From Muribaculaceae bacterium (lineage in GTDB: Bacteria > Bacteroidota > Bacteroidia > Bacteroidales > Muribaculaceae): 25,536 nucleotides of DNA. Below are positions 1 to 9,000 of this stretch, one piece after another. The DNA is taken from contig JAIDBM010000284.1 of the NCBI GenBank assembly GCA_029056365.1, positions 1 through 25,536 on the forward strand. Direction: 5' to 3'. Positions within the stretch are counted from its first letter, which is position 1. Each line of letters begins with the position of its first letter. The notes beneath the pieces are model-generated. The model saw nothing but the letters and a program-made list of their open reading frames with translations, did no database searches and had not been told where the DNA came from. The translations under genes and the position numbers were made by a program.

Positions 1-33
1 GAAAAATTACCCGCTCCGGACTGAAGCGGGTAA
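1..33 (-). terminator. Rho-independent terminator of the susC-susD-lipoprotein operon
   Basis: A perfect 9-bp stem (7-15 with 25-33) encloses a 9-nt loop. On the minus strand it is followed at once by a T-run (positions 6-2), which the window edge may cut short. It lies about 95 nt past the stop codon of the last gene of the operon. Stem, loop and T-tract are directly visible; termination is inferred. Confidence 0.8.
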
Positions 34-128
34 GGGAGGATGTGCTCTTTATTTTAGTTTAAATGAAAGAGCCGTGGCGCCGTATGCCGACGCACTCTCT
101 ATCTTAAGGATTTTTAATTCCTGTTTGC

Positions 129-1217
129 TCAGATTTTTACATTCAGTGTCTTGTTGAAGTACTGAACGGCAAGCCTGCCGTTTGACTGGCCGATGCCTGC
201 GGGAGCGATTTTCGCCTGCGGTGTACCGGCAGGAGTCTGATTGATTTCAACATAAGGCGGGAACGAAATCTGACCCTTGCCACCGTTGTTGTACGGGCCA
301 ACGCCACTTTCCTCAAAGAAGAAGCAGGTGTTCACGCTGATAACATTGTCTTTGAAGGTAGAACGTTCATCAGGAGCGATATTTTCCTCGACATCCAGAC
401 CCATTTCGAGGCAGTAGCCTTCACCATTGCAGATGGTAAGCATACCGAGAGGAAGCACGTCAGGACGGAAATCAAATCCGGACACACTGGGCAGAATTGC
501 CGGATTCTCAGGATCGTTGAGGTCGACCTGCCAGTAGTAGCGGCCACCGGCGGGAGCTATGTTGTAAGAACGCAGACCTTCATAGAACATCGGCGACTGA
601 TAGGGATTCACCAGACGGTACAGAAGAGGGTCGGCATCGTTCACCTCGAACGAGCAGTCGAACGAGTAGTCGAATCCATCAAGGCCGAAGATGGGGAATA
701 TCCAGCCGTCGACCACGTTGCAGGTGCCGACGTGAGTCCAGCTTTCTTCGGGATAAACACGCTGGTATTCCACCTCGATTGTGTTGGCACCGTAAGCGGT
801 GTCGTCGAGAATGGTTACAGTGAGCATGATGGGTTCATGAATCTCCATGAGTTCGTTGTGAGCCACCACCGGTATATATCCCATGGGAGCGCTGGTGGTG
901 TAAGTGAACTGCTCGGGAACTGTAAAGAGGTTCTTCGGTCCATCGACATAAGAGTCGCTGAGAGCATCGTAAACCTTTACAGAGTAAGCCAGACGCACAG
1001 ACTCGCCCACAGTGTTGGAAGTACGGCAAATCTGGATGTTGAACGTGTTGTCGTAGACACCCTCGTCGGGGTTGGGCGCACACTTCTGGAAGGCTACATC
1101 GCCGTAAGAGGGGAAGAACGAACCCGGATCGATGGCGTTGGGATCGGGAGCATCCTCGCTACAGCCGGCCGCAGCGGTTGCCAGCAGCGCAAATGACATA
1201 TATTTTAAGAGTTTCAT
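129..1217 (-). CDS. SusCD-associated surface lipoprotein (SusE/F position), 362 aa
   Basis: The product is a secreted lipoprotein. The first 18 residues form a signal peptide ending in the lipobox AAGC, with Cys19 as the lipidated residue. The next residues, SEDAPD, are acidic, as in the export signal that sends Bacteroidetes lipoproteins to the cell surface. The middle of the protein (about 70-150) reads like a beta-sandwich domain. From about residue 157 (SWTHVGTC) to YRLVNPY near residue 205 it follows a pattern I associate with extra lipoproteins in Bacteroidetes polysaccharide-utilisation loci, but I cannot name the family. The gene starts 33 nt after the susD stop and is the last gene before the terminator, so it is co-transcribed with susC and susD. 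By position it probably helps SusD bind ligand at the surface, as SusE/SusF do. The ligand is unknown. Confidence 0.75.
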   Translation of the reverse strand: MKLLKYMSFALLATAAAGCSEDAPDPNAIDPGSFFPSYGDVAFQKCAPNPDEGVYDNTFNIQICRTSNTVGESVRLAYSVKVYDALSDSYVDGPKNLFTVPEQFTYTTSAPMGYIPVVAHNELMEIHEPIMLTVTILDDTAYGANTIEVEYQRVYPEESWTHVGTCNVVDGWIFPIFGLDGFDYSFDCSFEVNDADPLLYRLVNPYQSPMFYEGLRSYNIAPAGGRYYWQVDLNDPENPAILPSVSGFDFRPDVLPLGMLTICNGEGYCLEMGLDVEENIAPDERSTFKDNVISVNTCFFFEESGVGPYNNGGKGQISFPPYVEINQTPAGTPQAKIAPAGIGQSNGRLAVQYFNKTLNVKI

Positions 1218-1250
1218 TTCTTTAGAAATCTTTAAGTTGGACTTTTAAGA

Positions 1251-2813
1251 TTAATAGCCGGGGTTCTGCTGTCCGACAATCTGGGGGTTAACCTGAATTT
1301 CATCCGAAGGTATCGGCCATACGAACTTATGGTCGTCGGGGGTGTAGCTCAGGTCCATTGCACCCTGCACAAAGTAAAGTGTGCCGAAGTTGTCAACCGG
1401 GAAGTTGGGCATCGGGGTGCTGTCGTCACGGGTAAAGCCTTCGCCGTAGCGACGGAGGTCGTTCAGACGGAATCCTTCGCCGATAAGCTCGCGGTTACGT
1501 TCCAGGCGAACCTGAGCAATCAGACGGTCATCGGGATATGTACGCGAAGTGATGCCGCGTGCAAGGCGGAGGTCGCGCAGGGCCTCGTTACGCACTGCAT
1601 TGGTGGGACCGCACTCTGCCACGATAAGATACATCTCGGCAAGACGGAACGGATACGAGATAAAGCAGCCGCGCGATGCACTCTTGCCGCTGAACAGCTC
1701 CAGACCGTAGTACTTGGTGAAAATAGTCACCGGCAGGAAAGTTCCGTTAAGTTCAAGGAACTTAGAGCCAAACCAGATCGACTTGCGGACATCGCTGTCG
1801 GAATACATCGAGAGAGTGCTGTTGGCGGGAACGTACATCGATGTATTGGTGTTGAACGACCAGTAGAGCGTGTTGCCCTGTCCGAGAGACTCGGCCTCGG
1901 TCTGAGTCACAGCACACTGGAATATGATTTCAGAGAAACCCGCGGTAGGATTTTCGCCCCTCCAGAGCTGAGCATATTCGTTGGGACTGGCAAGCGTATA
2001 CAAACCGCAGTCGATTATATCCTGGGCATATTCTGCAGCCTTTGTCTTGTCGCCCATAGCCAGAGCCACACGGGCACGGAATGCGTGAACAACATAGCTG
2101 TTGATGTAGGCAGTGCCTGCACTGAGAAGAGAAGCATACTCGTCGTCTCTGGTGTTGAGACTGCTCTCGAAGTCCAGAAGGTCGTTCTCGGCCTGTTCGA
2201 GGTCGTCGAGAATCAGCTTGTAGGTTTCGCCGAGAGTGCTGCGTCCGGGGTAAACCGAACGGTCGGTAGTAGGATTATACTCGGTAACGAGAGGCATACC
2301 CATTGCAGGCACGTCCTTGTTGGCCTCGCTGTAATCCTGGCAGAAATAGCTTGCAAGCTGGAAATAGTTGTAAGCGCGGATAAAGTGTGCCTCGCCACGA
2401 TAGCGCACCATGCGCAGATGGTCCTGATTTGTCCACTCATCGCTCTCGATAAGTTTCTCCAGACGGGGGAGATAGTAGTTCACACTCGAAATATTTCCAT
2501 AGAAAAGCGAGAAGGCACCGGCAAAGTCAGAAGTAGCCGAAGTGAAGTCGCCCTTGAATATATTGCCGAGCTGGTTGCCGTAAACAGGTGCAAGGGCCTG
2601 GAAGTTGTCCATCTGAACCTCCGTGTAGTTGTTCAGCGCGCCCATGCACAGACCGCGGAATGAATTATAGAAGCCGTTGCGGAAATAGCGAGCGTTGACC
2701 GGGTTCACAACGACCTCTTCCTGCTTGATGGCACCTTCCGGCTGGACGTCCATCTCGCATGAGCTCAAGAGAGCCGATACAGCTACCGCAGCGAAAAGAA
2801 ATATCTTTTTCAT
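1251..2813 (-). CDS. susD: SusD/RagB-family nutrient-binding outer-membrane lipoprotein
   Basis: This is the surface lid lipoprotein that captures a glycan or other nutrient and passes it to the SusC channel. The signal peptide ends in the lipobox LSSC (Cys19), followed by EMD. Family hallmarks are the TPR-like segment FIRAYNYFQLASYF, the helix RLAEMYLIVAE, the ERNRELIGEGFRLNDLRRYG motif, and the C-terminus WPIPSDEIQVNP ending in QNPGY. At 520 aa it has normal family length. It starts 27 nt after the susC stop, so translation and complex assembly are coupled. Family assignment is firm. The symbol denotes the family, not the starch-specific SusD of Bacteroides thetaiotaomicron. Substrate specificity cannot be read from the sequence. 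Confidence 0.96.
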   Translation of the reverse strand: MKKIFLFAAVAVSALLSSCEMDVQPEGAIKQEEVVVNPVNARYFRNGFYNSFRGLCMGALNNYTEVQMDNFQALAPVYGNQLGNIFKGDFTSATSDFAGAFSLFYGNISSVNYYLPRLEKLIESDEWTNQDHLRMVRYRGEAHFIRAYNYFQLASYFCQDYSEANKDVPAMGMPLVTEYNPTTDRSVYPGRSTLGETYKLILDDLEQAENDLLDFESSLNTRDDEYASLLSAGTAYINSYVVHAFRARVALAMGDKTKAAEYAQDIIDCGLYTLASPNEYAQLWRGENPTAGFSEIIFQCAVTQTEAESLGQGNTLYWSFNTNTSMYVPANSTLSMYSDSDVRKSIWFGSKFLELNGTFLPVTIFTKYYGLELFSGKSASRGCFISYPFRLAEMYLIVAECGPTNAVRNEALRDLRLARGITSRTYPDDRLIAQVRLERNRELIGEGFRLNDLRRYGEGFTRDDSTPMPNFPVDNFGTLYFVQGAMDLSYTPDDHKFVWPIPSDEIQVNPQIVGQQNPGY

Positions 2814-2840
2814 ATTGAAAGCTCTTGTTTAATTAAGTTT

Positions 2841-5800
2841 TTAGAAGGTGACTTCAAGACCGAGTTCATACTGACGTGTGTTCGGGTAGAAGAAAGTCAC
2901 GATGTTGCTGCCGGGCTCGGGGTCGAAGCCGGTGAAGCCTGTAAATGTAAGCAGGTTGCGGCCGGTGAAGTGGAAGTTCAGACCTTTGAGCGAGAGTTTG
3001 TCGGTGAACGACTTCGGGCAGGTGTACATAAGGGTAAGGTTCTTCAGACGAAGGAACGATGCATCTTCAAGCAGGTGGTCGTCGAACTGGATTGTCGAAC
3101 CGAACTTGGGAATATTGGTAATCTGACCCGGGTGTGTCCAGATATCGAACATAGTGGTCATCTGGTTGTAGCTTGCAGCGTTGTCGCTCGAGGGGTTTTC
3201 GAGGAAGTAACGGTCGTTGTTCACCATATACTTCTTGGCAGCCCATGCGAAGTCGGCGCGGAGAGCGAAGCCTTTCCAGCGGACGTCGGCACCGAAACCA
3301 CCGGTTATAGGAGCGGTGTAGCTCTTGCCCAGAAGCTGGGAGTCGCGTTCCACGTTATACTCCTTGGTGATGTTGCCGTCTTTGTCGTACCACTGGGGTT
3401 CGCCGGTCTGGGGGTCAACGCCTGCATATTTCACCATATAGAATTCCGAAGCATCATGGCCTACTGTATAGGCGAGAAGGCTGCTCGGGAATGCCTGCTG
3501 GTCCATGCCGTCGAAAAGCGACTTGATGCGGTTGGCGTTATAGTTGAAGTTCGCACGCAGACCAAAGTACCAGTCTTTGGTTTTTACGATGTCGGCCTGG
3601 ATGTCGATATCAACACCGGTATTGGTCATGTTGCCGATATTGTTCAGGATTGCGCCATAACCGGTTGTATAGGACACGGGCACGTTCACAAGCATATCGC
3701 AGGTTTCCTTGCGGTAGAAGTCGATGTCGGCAGTAATATGGTCGAACACGCGGAAGTTAAGACCGAGGTCCCATGCACGCACAGTTTCCCACTTGAGGTC
3801 GGGGTTCTCAACCGAGGTCAGGCCCCAGCCGGGCTTGCCGTTGTATGTAATGGAGTAAGGACCAACAAGACCCATGTAGGCGTAGTTGCCGATACCGGAG
3901 TTACCGGTGGTACCGTAGCTGAGACGGAGACGGGCCTGGTCGAGCCAGTTCACGTTCTGGAGGAATTTCTCATTCTTCATGTTCCACATCAGACCGAGCG
4001 ACCAGAAAGTCGACCAGCGGTGTTCGGGAGCGAATTTCGAAGAACCGTCGCGACGGAGGTTGGCATCGAGGAAGTAACGGTCGTCGTACGAGTATCCGAA
4101 GTTGAAGAAGTAAGAGTTGAATACTTCGTCGCTTACGGAGTTGGAGAGGTCGGACATTGTTACGGTAAGACCGTTGGTAAGGAGCATAAGGCCCTCGTTG
4201 TACTGGCCGTCAGAAATGGCGCCGAAGCCGTTCGAACGGGCGATGATGGATTCTTCACCTACAAGGAAAGTGAAGTCGTGAACCTTGTCGAATGTTCTGC
4301 GGTATTCGGCGGTGTTGGTGTAGGTGAATGTGTAGTAACGGGCAGTCTGCTTCTGGTTGAAGCCGGAGGTCAGACCGTCTTCTTCGGCATAACCCCAGGG
4401 GAAATTACCGAAAGGAGTGCTGATACTTGCCTGGTGAGGATAGATACGGTTGTGAATCTGGGCCTCATAGGCGTCAACGTTCTGCTGTGCGCGGATAGTA
4501 AGGCCGGCCAGCGGAGTGAGGGTTTCGCTGAGGGTTACGTTGGCGGTAACGCGGTCGGTATAAGAGTCGCGCCACTGTTCGCTGAAATCAGGACGCCAGA
4601 GACCGGTGTAGAGCAGACGCTGGGCCTTTTCGCCGAACTGTATCGAGCCGTCGGCCGCGCGGCTCCAGTAGCGGGCCGAGTCGTACGGGCGGGCCATACG
4701 AGCCATTACGATGGGGTTGTTGAGGTTCACGCCGCCACCGTTATAAACAAGGTTGGAGTATATGTTTGTCTCGTTCTTGGTGTAGCCGAGGTTAACCTGT
4801 GCACCCAGACGGAACCAGTTGTTGATTTTGCTGTCGACAGTGGCACGGAGGGTTGTACGGCGCATACCCGACTTGGTGATGATACCATCCTGGTCGAGGT
4901 GGCCGAGCGAAACATAGTAGCTTGCTTTCTCGCCACCGCCCTGGAGAGCGGCCTCGATGCTGTAGGTAGGAGCGGCCGACTTGAAGAACTCACCGATCCA
5001 GTTGGTGTCCACACCGTAGTCGTATACGAGTTCGTATGCTTCGTCGGGCACCTTGTTGCCGATCATCTGGCTGAACTTGATATATTCGTCGGCGTTCATC
5101 ATGTCGATGTTGTCGCCGGCCATCTGCGACCAACCGTAGCTTGCACGGATTGAGAGCTGTGCCTGTTCGCCGAAACGGCCTTTCTTGGATGTGATAACGA
5201 TTACACCGTTGGCAGCACGCGAACCGTAGATAGCTACAGAAGCAGCGTCCTTGAGTACGGTTACGCTTTCAATGTCCTGCGGATTGAGAGTGGTGAACAC
5301 GTTCTGCGACACAGGAGCGCCGTCGAGGATGAACAGCGGGGTATTTGAAGCGTTAAGAGAGTTTGTACCACGGATTTTGATGTTGTTGTTTACCGAAGAG
5401 GGGTCACCGGAGTTAGAATAGATATTCAGACCGGCCACCTGACCCTGGAGGGCATCAACGAATGTAGGAGTGGGCACATTTTCGAAAGTGGCCTCACCCA
5501 CCACGGCAACAGAACCCACAACAGAACCGAGCTTACGGGCTGTACCGTAGCCGGTTACCACGAGCTGCTCGAGCACCTCGGTCGACGGGCTGAGGGAAAT
5601 GAACATTTCGCCGGCTTCGGCTGCTACAGTCTTGGACTGCATGCCTACATACGACACAGTAATCTCTTTTACTGAAGCCGGGCATACGAGCACGAACTTA
5701 CCGTCGATATCGGTAGTCACGCCCTGTGTGCTGCCGACCGGCTGAACGGAAGCTCCGATGACGGGATCGTCATTGGTAGCGTCCACGACTGTACCGCGCA

Positions 5801-5873
5801 GCGTACGTGTCTGGGCCGACACACACAAGCTGACCGACAGTACTGCCAGAAGTAATAGAAACAGCTTTTTCAT
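2841..5873 (-). CDS. susC: SusC/RagA-family TonB-dependent outer-membrane transporter
   Basis: This large beta-barrel imports the ligand caught by SusD, powered by TonB-ExbBD. A signal peptide (1-20, ending VSA-Q) is followed by a carboxypeptidase-regulatory-like beta-sandwich (about 23-105; PVIGASV and DIDGKFVL). The typical SusC junction LVVTGYGTARK comes next, then the plug domain (about 112-230, with IKIRGTNSLN, PLFILDGAP and SVTVLKDAASVAIYGSRAANGV), then the barrel to the C-terminal aromatic strand YELGLEVTF. There is no extra N-terminal STN signalling domain, so it is not the type that talks to an anti-sigma factor. The length of 1010 aa is usual. It is first in the operon, with a leader of about 90 nt. 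Ligand unknown. Confidence 0.97.
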   Translation of the reverse strand: MKKLFLLLLAVLSVSLCVSAQTRTLRGTVVDATNDDPVIGASVQPVGSTQGVTTDIDGKFVLVCPASVKEITVSYVGMQSKTVAAEAGEMFISLSPSTEVLEQLVVTGYGTARKLGSVVGSVAVVGEATFENVPTPTFVDALQGQVAGLNIYSNSGDPSSVNNNIKIRGTNSLNASNTPLFILDGAPVSQNVFTTLNPQDIESVTVLKDAASVAIYGSRAANGVIVITSKKGRFGEQAQLSIRASYGWSQMAGDNIDMMNADEYIKFSQMIGNKVPDEAYELVYDYGVDTNWIGEFFKSAAPTYSIEAALQGGGEKASYYVSLGHLDQDGIITKSGMRRTTLRATVDSKINNWFRLGAQVNLGYTKNETNIYSNLVYNGGGVNLNNPIVMARMARPYDSARYWSRAADGSIQFGEKAQRLLYTGLWRPDFSEQWRDSYTDRVTANVTLSETLTPLAGLTIRAQQNVDAYEAQIHNRIYPHQASISTPFGNFPWGYAEEDGLTSGFNQKQTARYYTFTYTNTAEYRRTFDKVHDFTFLVGEESIIARSNGFGAISDGQYNEGLMLLTNGLTVTMSDLSNSVSDEVFNSYFFNFGYSYDDRYFLDANLRRDGSSKFAPEHRWSTFWSLGLMWNMKNEKFLQNVNWLDQARLRLSYGTTGNSGIGNYAYMGLVGPYSITYNGKPGWGLTSVENPDLKWETVRAWDLGLNFRVFDHITADIDFYRKETCDMLVNVPVSYTTGYGAILNNIGNMTNTGVDIDIQADIVKTKDWYFGLRANFNYNANRIKSLFDGMDQQAFPSSLLAYTVGHDASEFYMVKYAGVDPQTGEPQWYDKDGNITKEYNVERDSQLLGKSYTAPITGGFGADVRWKGFALRADFAWAAKKYMVNNDRYFLENPSSDNAASYNQMTTMFDIWTHPGQITNIPKFGSTIQFDDHLLEDASFLRLKNLTLMYTCPKSFTDKLSLKGLNFHFTGRNLLTFTGFTGFDPEPGSNIVTFFYPNTRQYELGLEVTF

Positions 5874-5948
5874 ACTAAAATTTATTAGACATAAAATGAT
5901 TAAATGATTGAGTCAGAGTAATTTTAACAGTTGGATACACATAATATC

Positions 5949-5972
5949 ATCCGATAACCCATGCTATCGGAT
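5949..5972. repeat. Interrupted palindrome at the susC transcription start
   Basis: Eight-base arms ATCCGATA (5949-5956) and TATCGGAT (5965-5972) flank an 8-nt spacer. The element starts 2 nt past the candidate -7 box on the minus strand, so it would span the start of transcription and the first bases of the mRNA. It could be an operator or a 5' stem-loop. Arms of this length do occur by chance in a window this size; the position is what makes it notable. Confidence 0.5.
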
Positions 5973-5974
5973 TG

Positions 5975-6005
5975 CAAAGATAATTAAAATTTGTGAAATG
6001 CCGAA
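5975..6005 (-). promoter_or_regulatory. Candidate sigma-ABfr promoter for the susCD operon
   Basis: On the minus strand TATCTTTG (5982 down to 5975) matches the Bacteroidetes -7 consensus TAnnTTTG exactly. A 3-of-4 match to the -33 TTTG (TTCG, 6005 down to 6002) lies 19 nt upstream. Transcription would begin near 5968, giving a leader of roughly 95 nt. Confidence 0.6.
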
Positions 6006-6026
6006 TAAAAAAGCACACAAAAAACA

Positions 6027-6038
6027 TGTTGTACAACA
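6027..6038. promoter_or_regulatory. 12-bp perfect palindrome upstream of the susC promoter
   Basis: TGTTGTACAACA is its own reverse complement. Its centre is about 64 bp upstream of the expected susC transcription start, a usual place for an activator dimer of the Crp/Fnr kind. Several 12-bp palindromes are expected by chance in 25 kb, so the operator role is inference from position. Confidence 0.35.
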
Positions 6039-6144
6039 CAAAAGTTATGCTTTAGTGTTTCCTCCCGCTCATTCTGCCACTTAAAAACAGATGATATGCC
6101 CGCGCTCCGTTACGGCAGGCGGAGCGGCGGAAAGCGCCGGGCCA

Positions 6145-8901
6145 TCAATACCAGCTGACTCCGTTCGATGTGCTGGAGCGCTTGTCGTACTTAAGGTCGG
6201 AAAGCATGCTTGATTTCACCGCTATGTGAAAATTATAGCTTTTGTAGGGGCCGACAGGCACAAAACTGGCGGTCATGGTGAAACAGTGCAGATCGCGCGA
6301 CACATTGCAGTTCATGTATGCCAGCTTATGGGTGTCGAAGTTATATGAGGCCGAGAACGAGAAATTCCAGTTCTTGGTAGGCCTGATATTACCCGACAGG
6401 CTCAGGTTCTGGGTTATACGCGAGTCGTACTCCATTTTCTGCTTGTTGAACGTGCCGTAGCCGTAGCCTATGCTGTAGTTGAAGGTAAGGCTCCACGGCA
6501 CCGACCAGCTTGCATAACCTTCCTCGGTGAGTTCGATGTCGGAGTCGGAACCGGCCCGGTCGCGGTCGGTTCCGGAGGGCTGACGCTGCGACTGCTCCGG
6601 CTGGGAGGCGTTGGTGTCGCCCGTTTCCGAACGGTCTTTGGACTTGCGCTTGAATGTGTCGTTGTTCAGAGTGTAGCTGAACGATGTTCCGGTGCTCGAC
6701 AGGCGTCCGATACCTTTTCCGGCCTTCCATCGGGGAATATTCACACGCACGGGGTTGCCGGCCTCGTTGAGCTGGTAGGTGTATACGTCCCAGGTGGCCG
6801 ACAGGTTGAGATTGAATCCTTTGGTCAGCCTCAGCAGTATCGATGTGTTCAGGTTCGACCAGTTGAGCGAGTCGGCGGCGAAATTGTAGCTTTCGTTGAT
6901 GCTGAGGTTCTCGATAAGCGATATTTTTTTCTCTCCGGTGGAGTCGGAGTCGGACTTCACCTTCATTTCAAGGTTATTCGACAGAGAGAACGACACCGAA
7001 CCGTTCTTGCCTTCGCTGGGCACGCCGAAAAGCGCGTTCGGAAAATAGTTGTAACGCCTGGTCTGCCGCCGGCCCTGCTGGTCGGTATAGTCGTAGCTGC
7101 CGTAGTAGCCGAAGAAGGGGCTGCCGAAGTCTGGCGATGCGTTGAAGCTCACCGAGGGGGTCATCACATGGCGTATCATCTTTATTTTCTTAGCCAGAAA
7201 CGGAAGCGGCCTGTAAAAACCGTAAACCTTGGTATCGAACGACAGCGAGGCGTTGAAATCCCACACATTATACAGGCTGTAGCTTGTATCGCACACCTCG
7301 ACCGAAGCGTTGGGGTCCCACTGGCGGCGCACCTTCGATGTGTACATCCGGTCGTTGAGCTGTATCGACGGAGTGAGGTTGATGTAGTTGAACAGGTTGA
7401 AGGTGGCCGAGATAGGCACGGAGTGCTTGAAGCCGTTTCGCCAGTCTTTTATAAGGCTTTTCTTGAAAAACACATTCTGCTTGGCGGTAAGCGAATTCTG
7501 AAACTGTCCGCTGTAGCTGAGCCTGATTTTCTCGTACCATCGCTCGCCTCCTACCGCACGTTTGCGCTTGAATGGATACACCTGACTCATGGTAACGGTA
7601 AGATTGGGGAAGCTTACCGCCAGCGTGGAGTCCTGCGTACGCTGCGATACGTTCATATTGGCCGAGAACGACCACTTGGAGTTCGGTATACGGTATGTGA
7701 GGTTCACAGTACTGCTCTTGGTGTTCTCGGTGAACGACGGCGAATAGTATGAGTTCAGGTCGTTGCGCGAGTAGCCCGATGTTGTGAAGTTGACCGATGC
7801 CGATAGGTTCATGTTCGGGTTGGCCTTGGCGTCCTGTGTATGGCTCCAGAGAATCTGGAAGTTTGTCTGCGACGAATAGTCGGCATCGCCTTTCTCTCCG
7901 TATATGGTCTTGAGATACGAAAGATTGAACGAGCCTGAATATTTATAGCGCTTCACATAATTTGATCTTGCGTTCACGCCCCACGATCCCTTGGTGTATA
8001 TCTCGCCTGTCAGCGCAAGGTCCATGTTGTTCGATATCGCGAAATAGTACCCTCCCTCGCGGAGATAGAATCCACGGTTGTAATCGTCGCCGAACGAAGG
8101 CACTATCACACCCGATGAATATTTCTCGCTGAAAGGAAAGTATCCGAACGGCGCGGCAAGCGGCAAGGGCAGTCCGGCCAGCACAAGATATACCGGTCCG
8201 GTCACGACGTTGCATCCCGGTGTTACCTTGGCCTTGGTGAGATTGAAGTAGAAGTGCGGACAGTCGTGGTCTTCACATGTGGTGTAACGTCCGTCTTTGA
8301 TATAGAATACGTTTGCAGTGTCTTTTTTTGTTGTTCCGCCGGTAAGATAGCCTTCGCCCTGCTGGGTTACAACGTTGCTGATATAGCCTTTCTCGGTTTT
8401 GAAGTTGTAGCGCATTGTCGAGGCCTCGTAGTCGGTACCGCCTTCCGAGAACACGGGTTTGCCGGTGACATCGCCGAGCGAGTCTGTCTCGCCGGTAGCA
8501 TATACGGTGTTGTCGCCCAGACTCATTTCTATTATTGCGGCATCGAGCTTTATGTCGCCGTATTTCACCGAGCCTCTGCCATACATGAATGCTGAGTCGC
8601 GCCGCACTATAAGCATTGAGTCGGCGGATGAAAACTCTACCGGAGCATCAAGGTCGACCCTCGATGCTACTATTCGGCTCCTGGCGGAAACAGAATCTGG
8701 TTTGTACGGGCCTTTCAGAGTATCGGAAAGCAGAGAGTCGGTAGGCGATGATTCTGCGTTTATGGAATCGATTCGCGCGGAGTCAACGCCAACGCTGTCA
8801 GGCATATCGGTCACATCCATGCTTCCCGCCCCCGAAGCAAGCGCCGGAGCGAGGGAACTGAAGAACAGGGCTGATAATATATATAGCGGTGATTTTCGCA
8901 C
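6145..8901 (-). CDS. lptD: LPS assembly protein LptD, Bacteroidetes type (OstA-like beta-barrel)
   Basis: This outer-membrane barrel inserts lipopolysaccharide into the outer leaflet. A signal peptide (1-23) is followed by a Ser/Asp-rich linker (about 30-75), an OstA/LptA-like jellyroll (about 85-225; FMYGRGSVKYGDIKLDAAIIEM, then the TTCEDHDCPHFYF segment), then a long barrel of alternating strands to residue 918. Cysteines lie at 209, 214 and 230 and near the C-terminus at 865 and 873. E. coli LptD needs disulfides between such N- and C-terminal cysteines, so an equivalent pairing is likely here. The low-complexity stretch around 745-790 (rich in S, D, Q, R, T) is probably an extracellular loop. 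The start is GTG at 8901: no ATG lies between it and the upstream in-frame stop at 8929-8931. A -7 promoter match lies 22 nt upstream. I infer that its partner LptE is encoded elsewhere. Confidence 0.88.
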   Translation of the reverse strand: MRKSPLYILSALFFSSLAPALASGAGSMDVTDMPDSVGVDSARIDSINAESSPTDSLLSDTLKGPYKPDSVSARSRIVASRVDLDAPVEFSSADSMLIVRRDSAFMYGRGSVKYGDIKLDAAIIEMSLGDNTVYATGETDSLGDVTGKPVFSEGGTDYEASTMRYNFKTEKGYISNVVTQQGEGYLTGGTTKKDTANVFYIKDGRYTTCEDHDCPHFYFNLTKAKVTPGCNVVTGPVYLVLAGLPLPLAAPFGYFPFSEKYSSGVIVPSFGDDYNRGFYLREGGYYFAISNNMDLALTGEIYTKGSWGVNARSNYVKRYKYSGSFNLSYLKTIYGEKGDADYSSQTNFQILWSHTQDAKANPNMNLSASVNFTTSGYSRNDLNSYYSPSFTENTKSSTVNLTYRIPNSKWSFSANMNVSQRTQDSTLAVSFPNLTVTMSQVYPFKRKRAVGGERWYEKIRLSYSGQFQNSLTAKQNVFFKKSLIKDWRNGFKHSVPISATFNLFNYINLTPSIQLNDRMYTSKVRRQWDPNASVEVCDTSYSLYNVWDFNASLSFDTKVYGFYRPLPFLAKKIKMIRHVMTPSVSFNASPDFGSPFFGYYGSYDYTDQQGRRQTRRYNYFPNALFGVPSEGKNGSVSFSLSNNLEMKVKSDSDSTGEKKISLIENLSINESYNFAADSLNWSNLNTSILLRLTKGFNLNLSATWDVYTYQLNEAGNPVRVNIPRWKAGKGIGRLSSTGTSFSYTLNNDTFKRKSKDRSETGDTNASQPEQSQRQPSGTDRDRAGSDSDIELTEEGYASWSVPWSLTFNYSIGYGYGTFNKQKMEYDSRITQNLSLSGNIRPTKNWNFSFSASYNFDTHKLAYMNCNVSRDLHCFTMTASFVPVGPYKSYNFHIAVKSSMLSDLKYDKRSSTSNGVSWY

Positions 8902-8923
8902 GATGTGATTTGCTTTTAGCGCA

Positions 8924-8931
8924 CAAAGTTA
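8924..8931 (-). promoter_or_regulatory. Candidate -7 element for lptD
   Basis: TAACTTTG on the minus strand fits TAnnTTTG exactly. No convincing -33 TTTG is seen 19-21 nt upstream. The start of transcription would fall near 8917, leaving a leader of only about 16 nt before the GTG start. Confidence 0.5.
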
Positions 8932-9000
8932 CGAAATTTTCACTGATTATATGGCTGTCGCACCCGATTTAACGAAATTATACCTTAGCTCGCAAAGTAA

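Larger units (their letters stand above)
5874..6144. other. Intergenic region between lptD and susC: promoter and palindromes
   Basis: This 271-bp AT-rich gap lies downstream of lptD and upstream of susC. It holds a candidate promoter for susC (5975-6005), an interrupted palindrome overlapping the expected start of transcription (5949-5972), a 12-bp perfect palindrome further upstream (6027-6038), and a short direct repeat AAATGATT near 5894-5909. A 7-bp hairpin (6103-6109 with 6120-6126) just past lptD has no adjacent T-run and is at best a weak terminator. I see no gene in it. Confidence 0.7.

Noticed and set aside
1329..2663. 444-aa plus-strand open frame opposite susD
   Set aside because: Antisense shadow of susD with no recognisable domain or translation signals.
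2970..5153. 727-aa plus-strand open frame opposite susC
   Set aside because: It lies entirely antisense to a well-supported SusC gene. Long antisense frames are common opposite GC-biased coding sequence, and no protein motif is seen in it.
6103..6126. 7-bp hairpin as lptD terminator
   Set aside because: There is no T-run next to the stem on the minus strand; the nearest T-rich stretch is over a dozen bases away.
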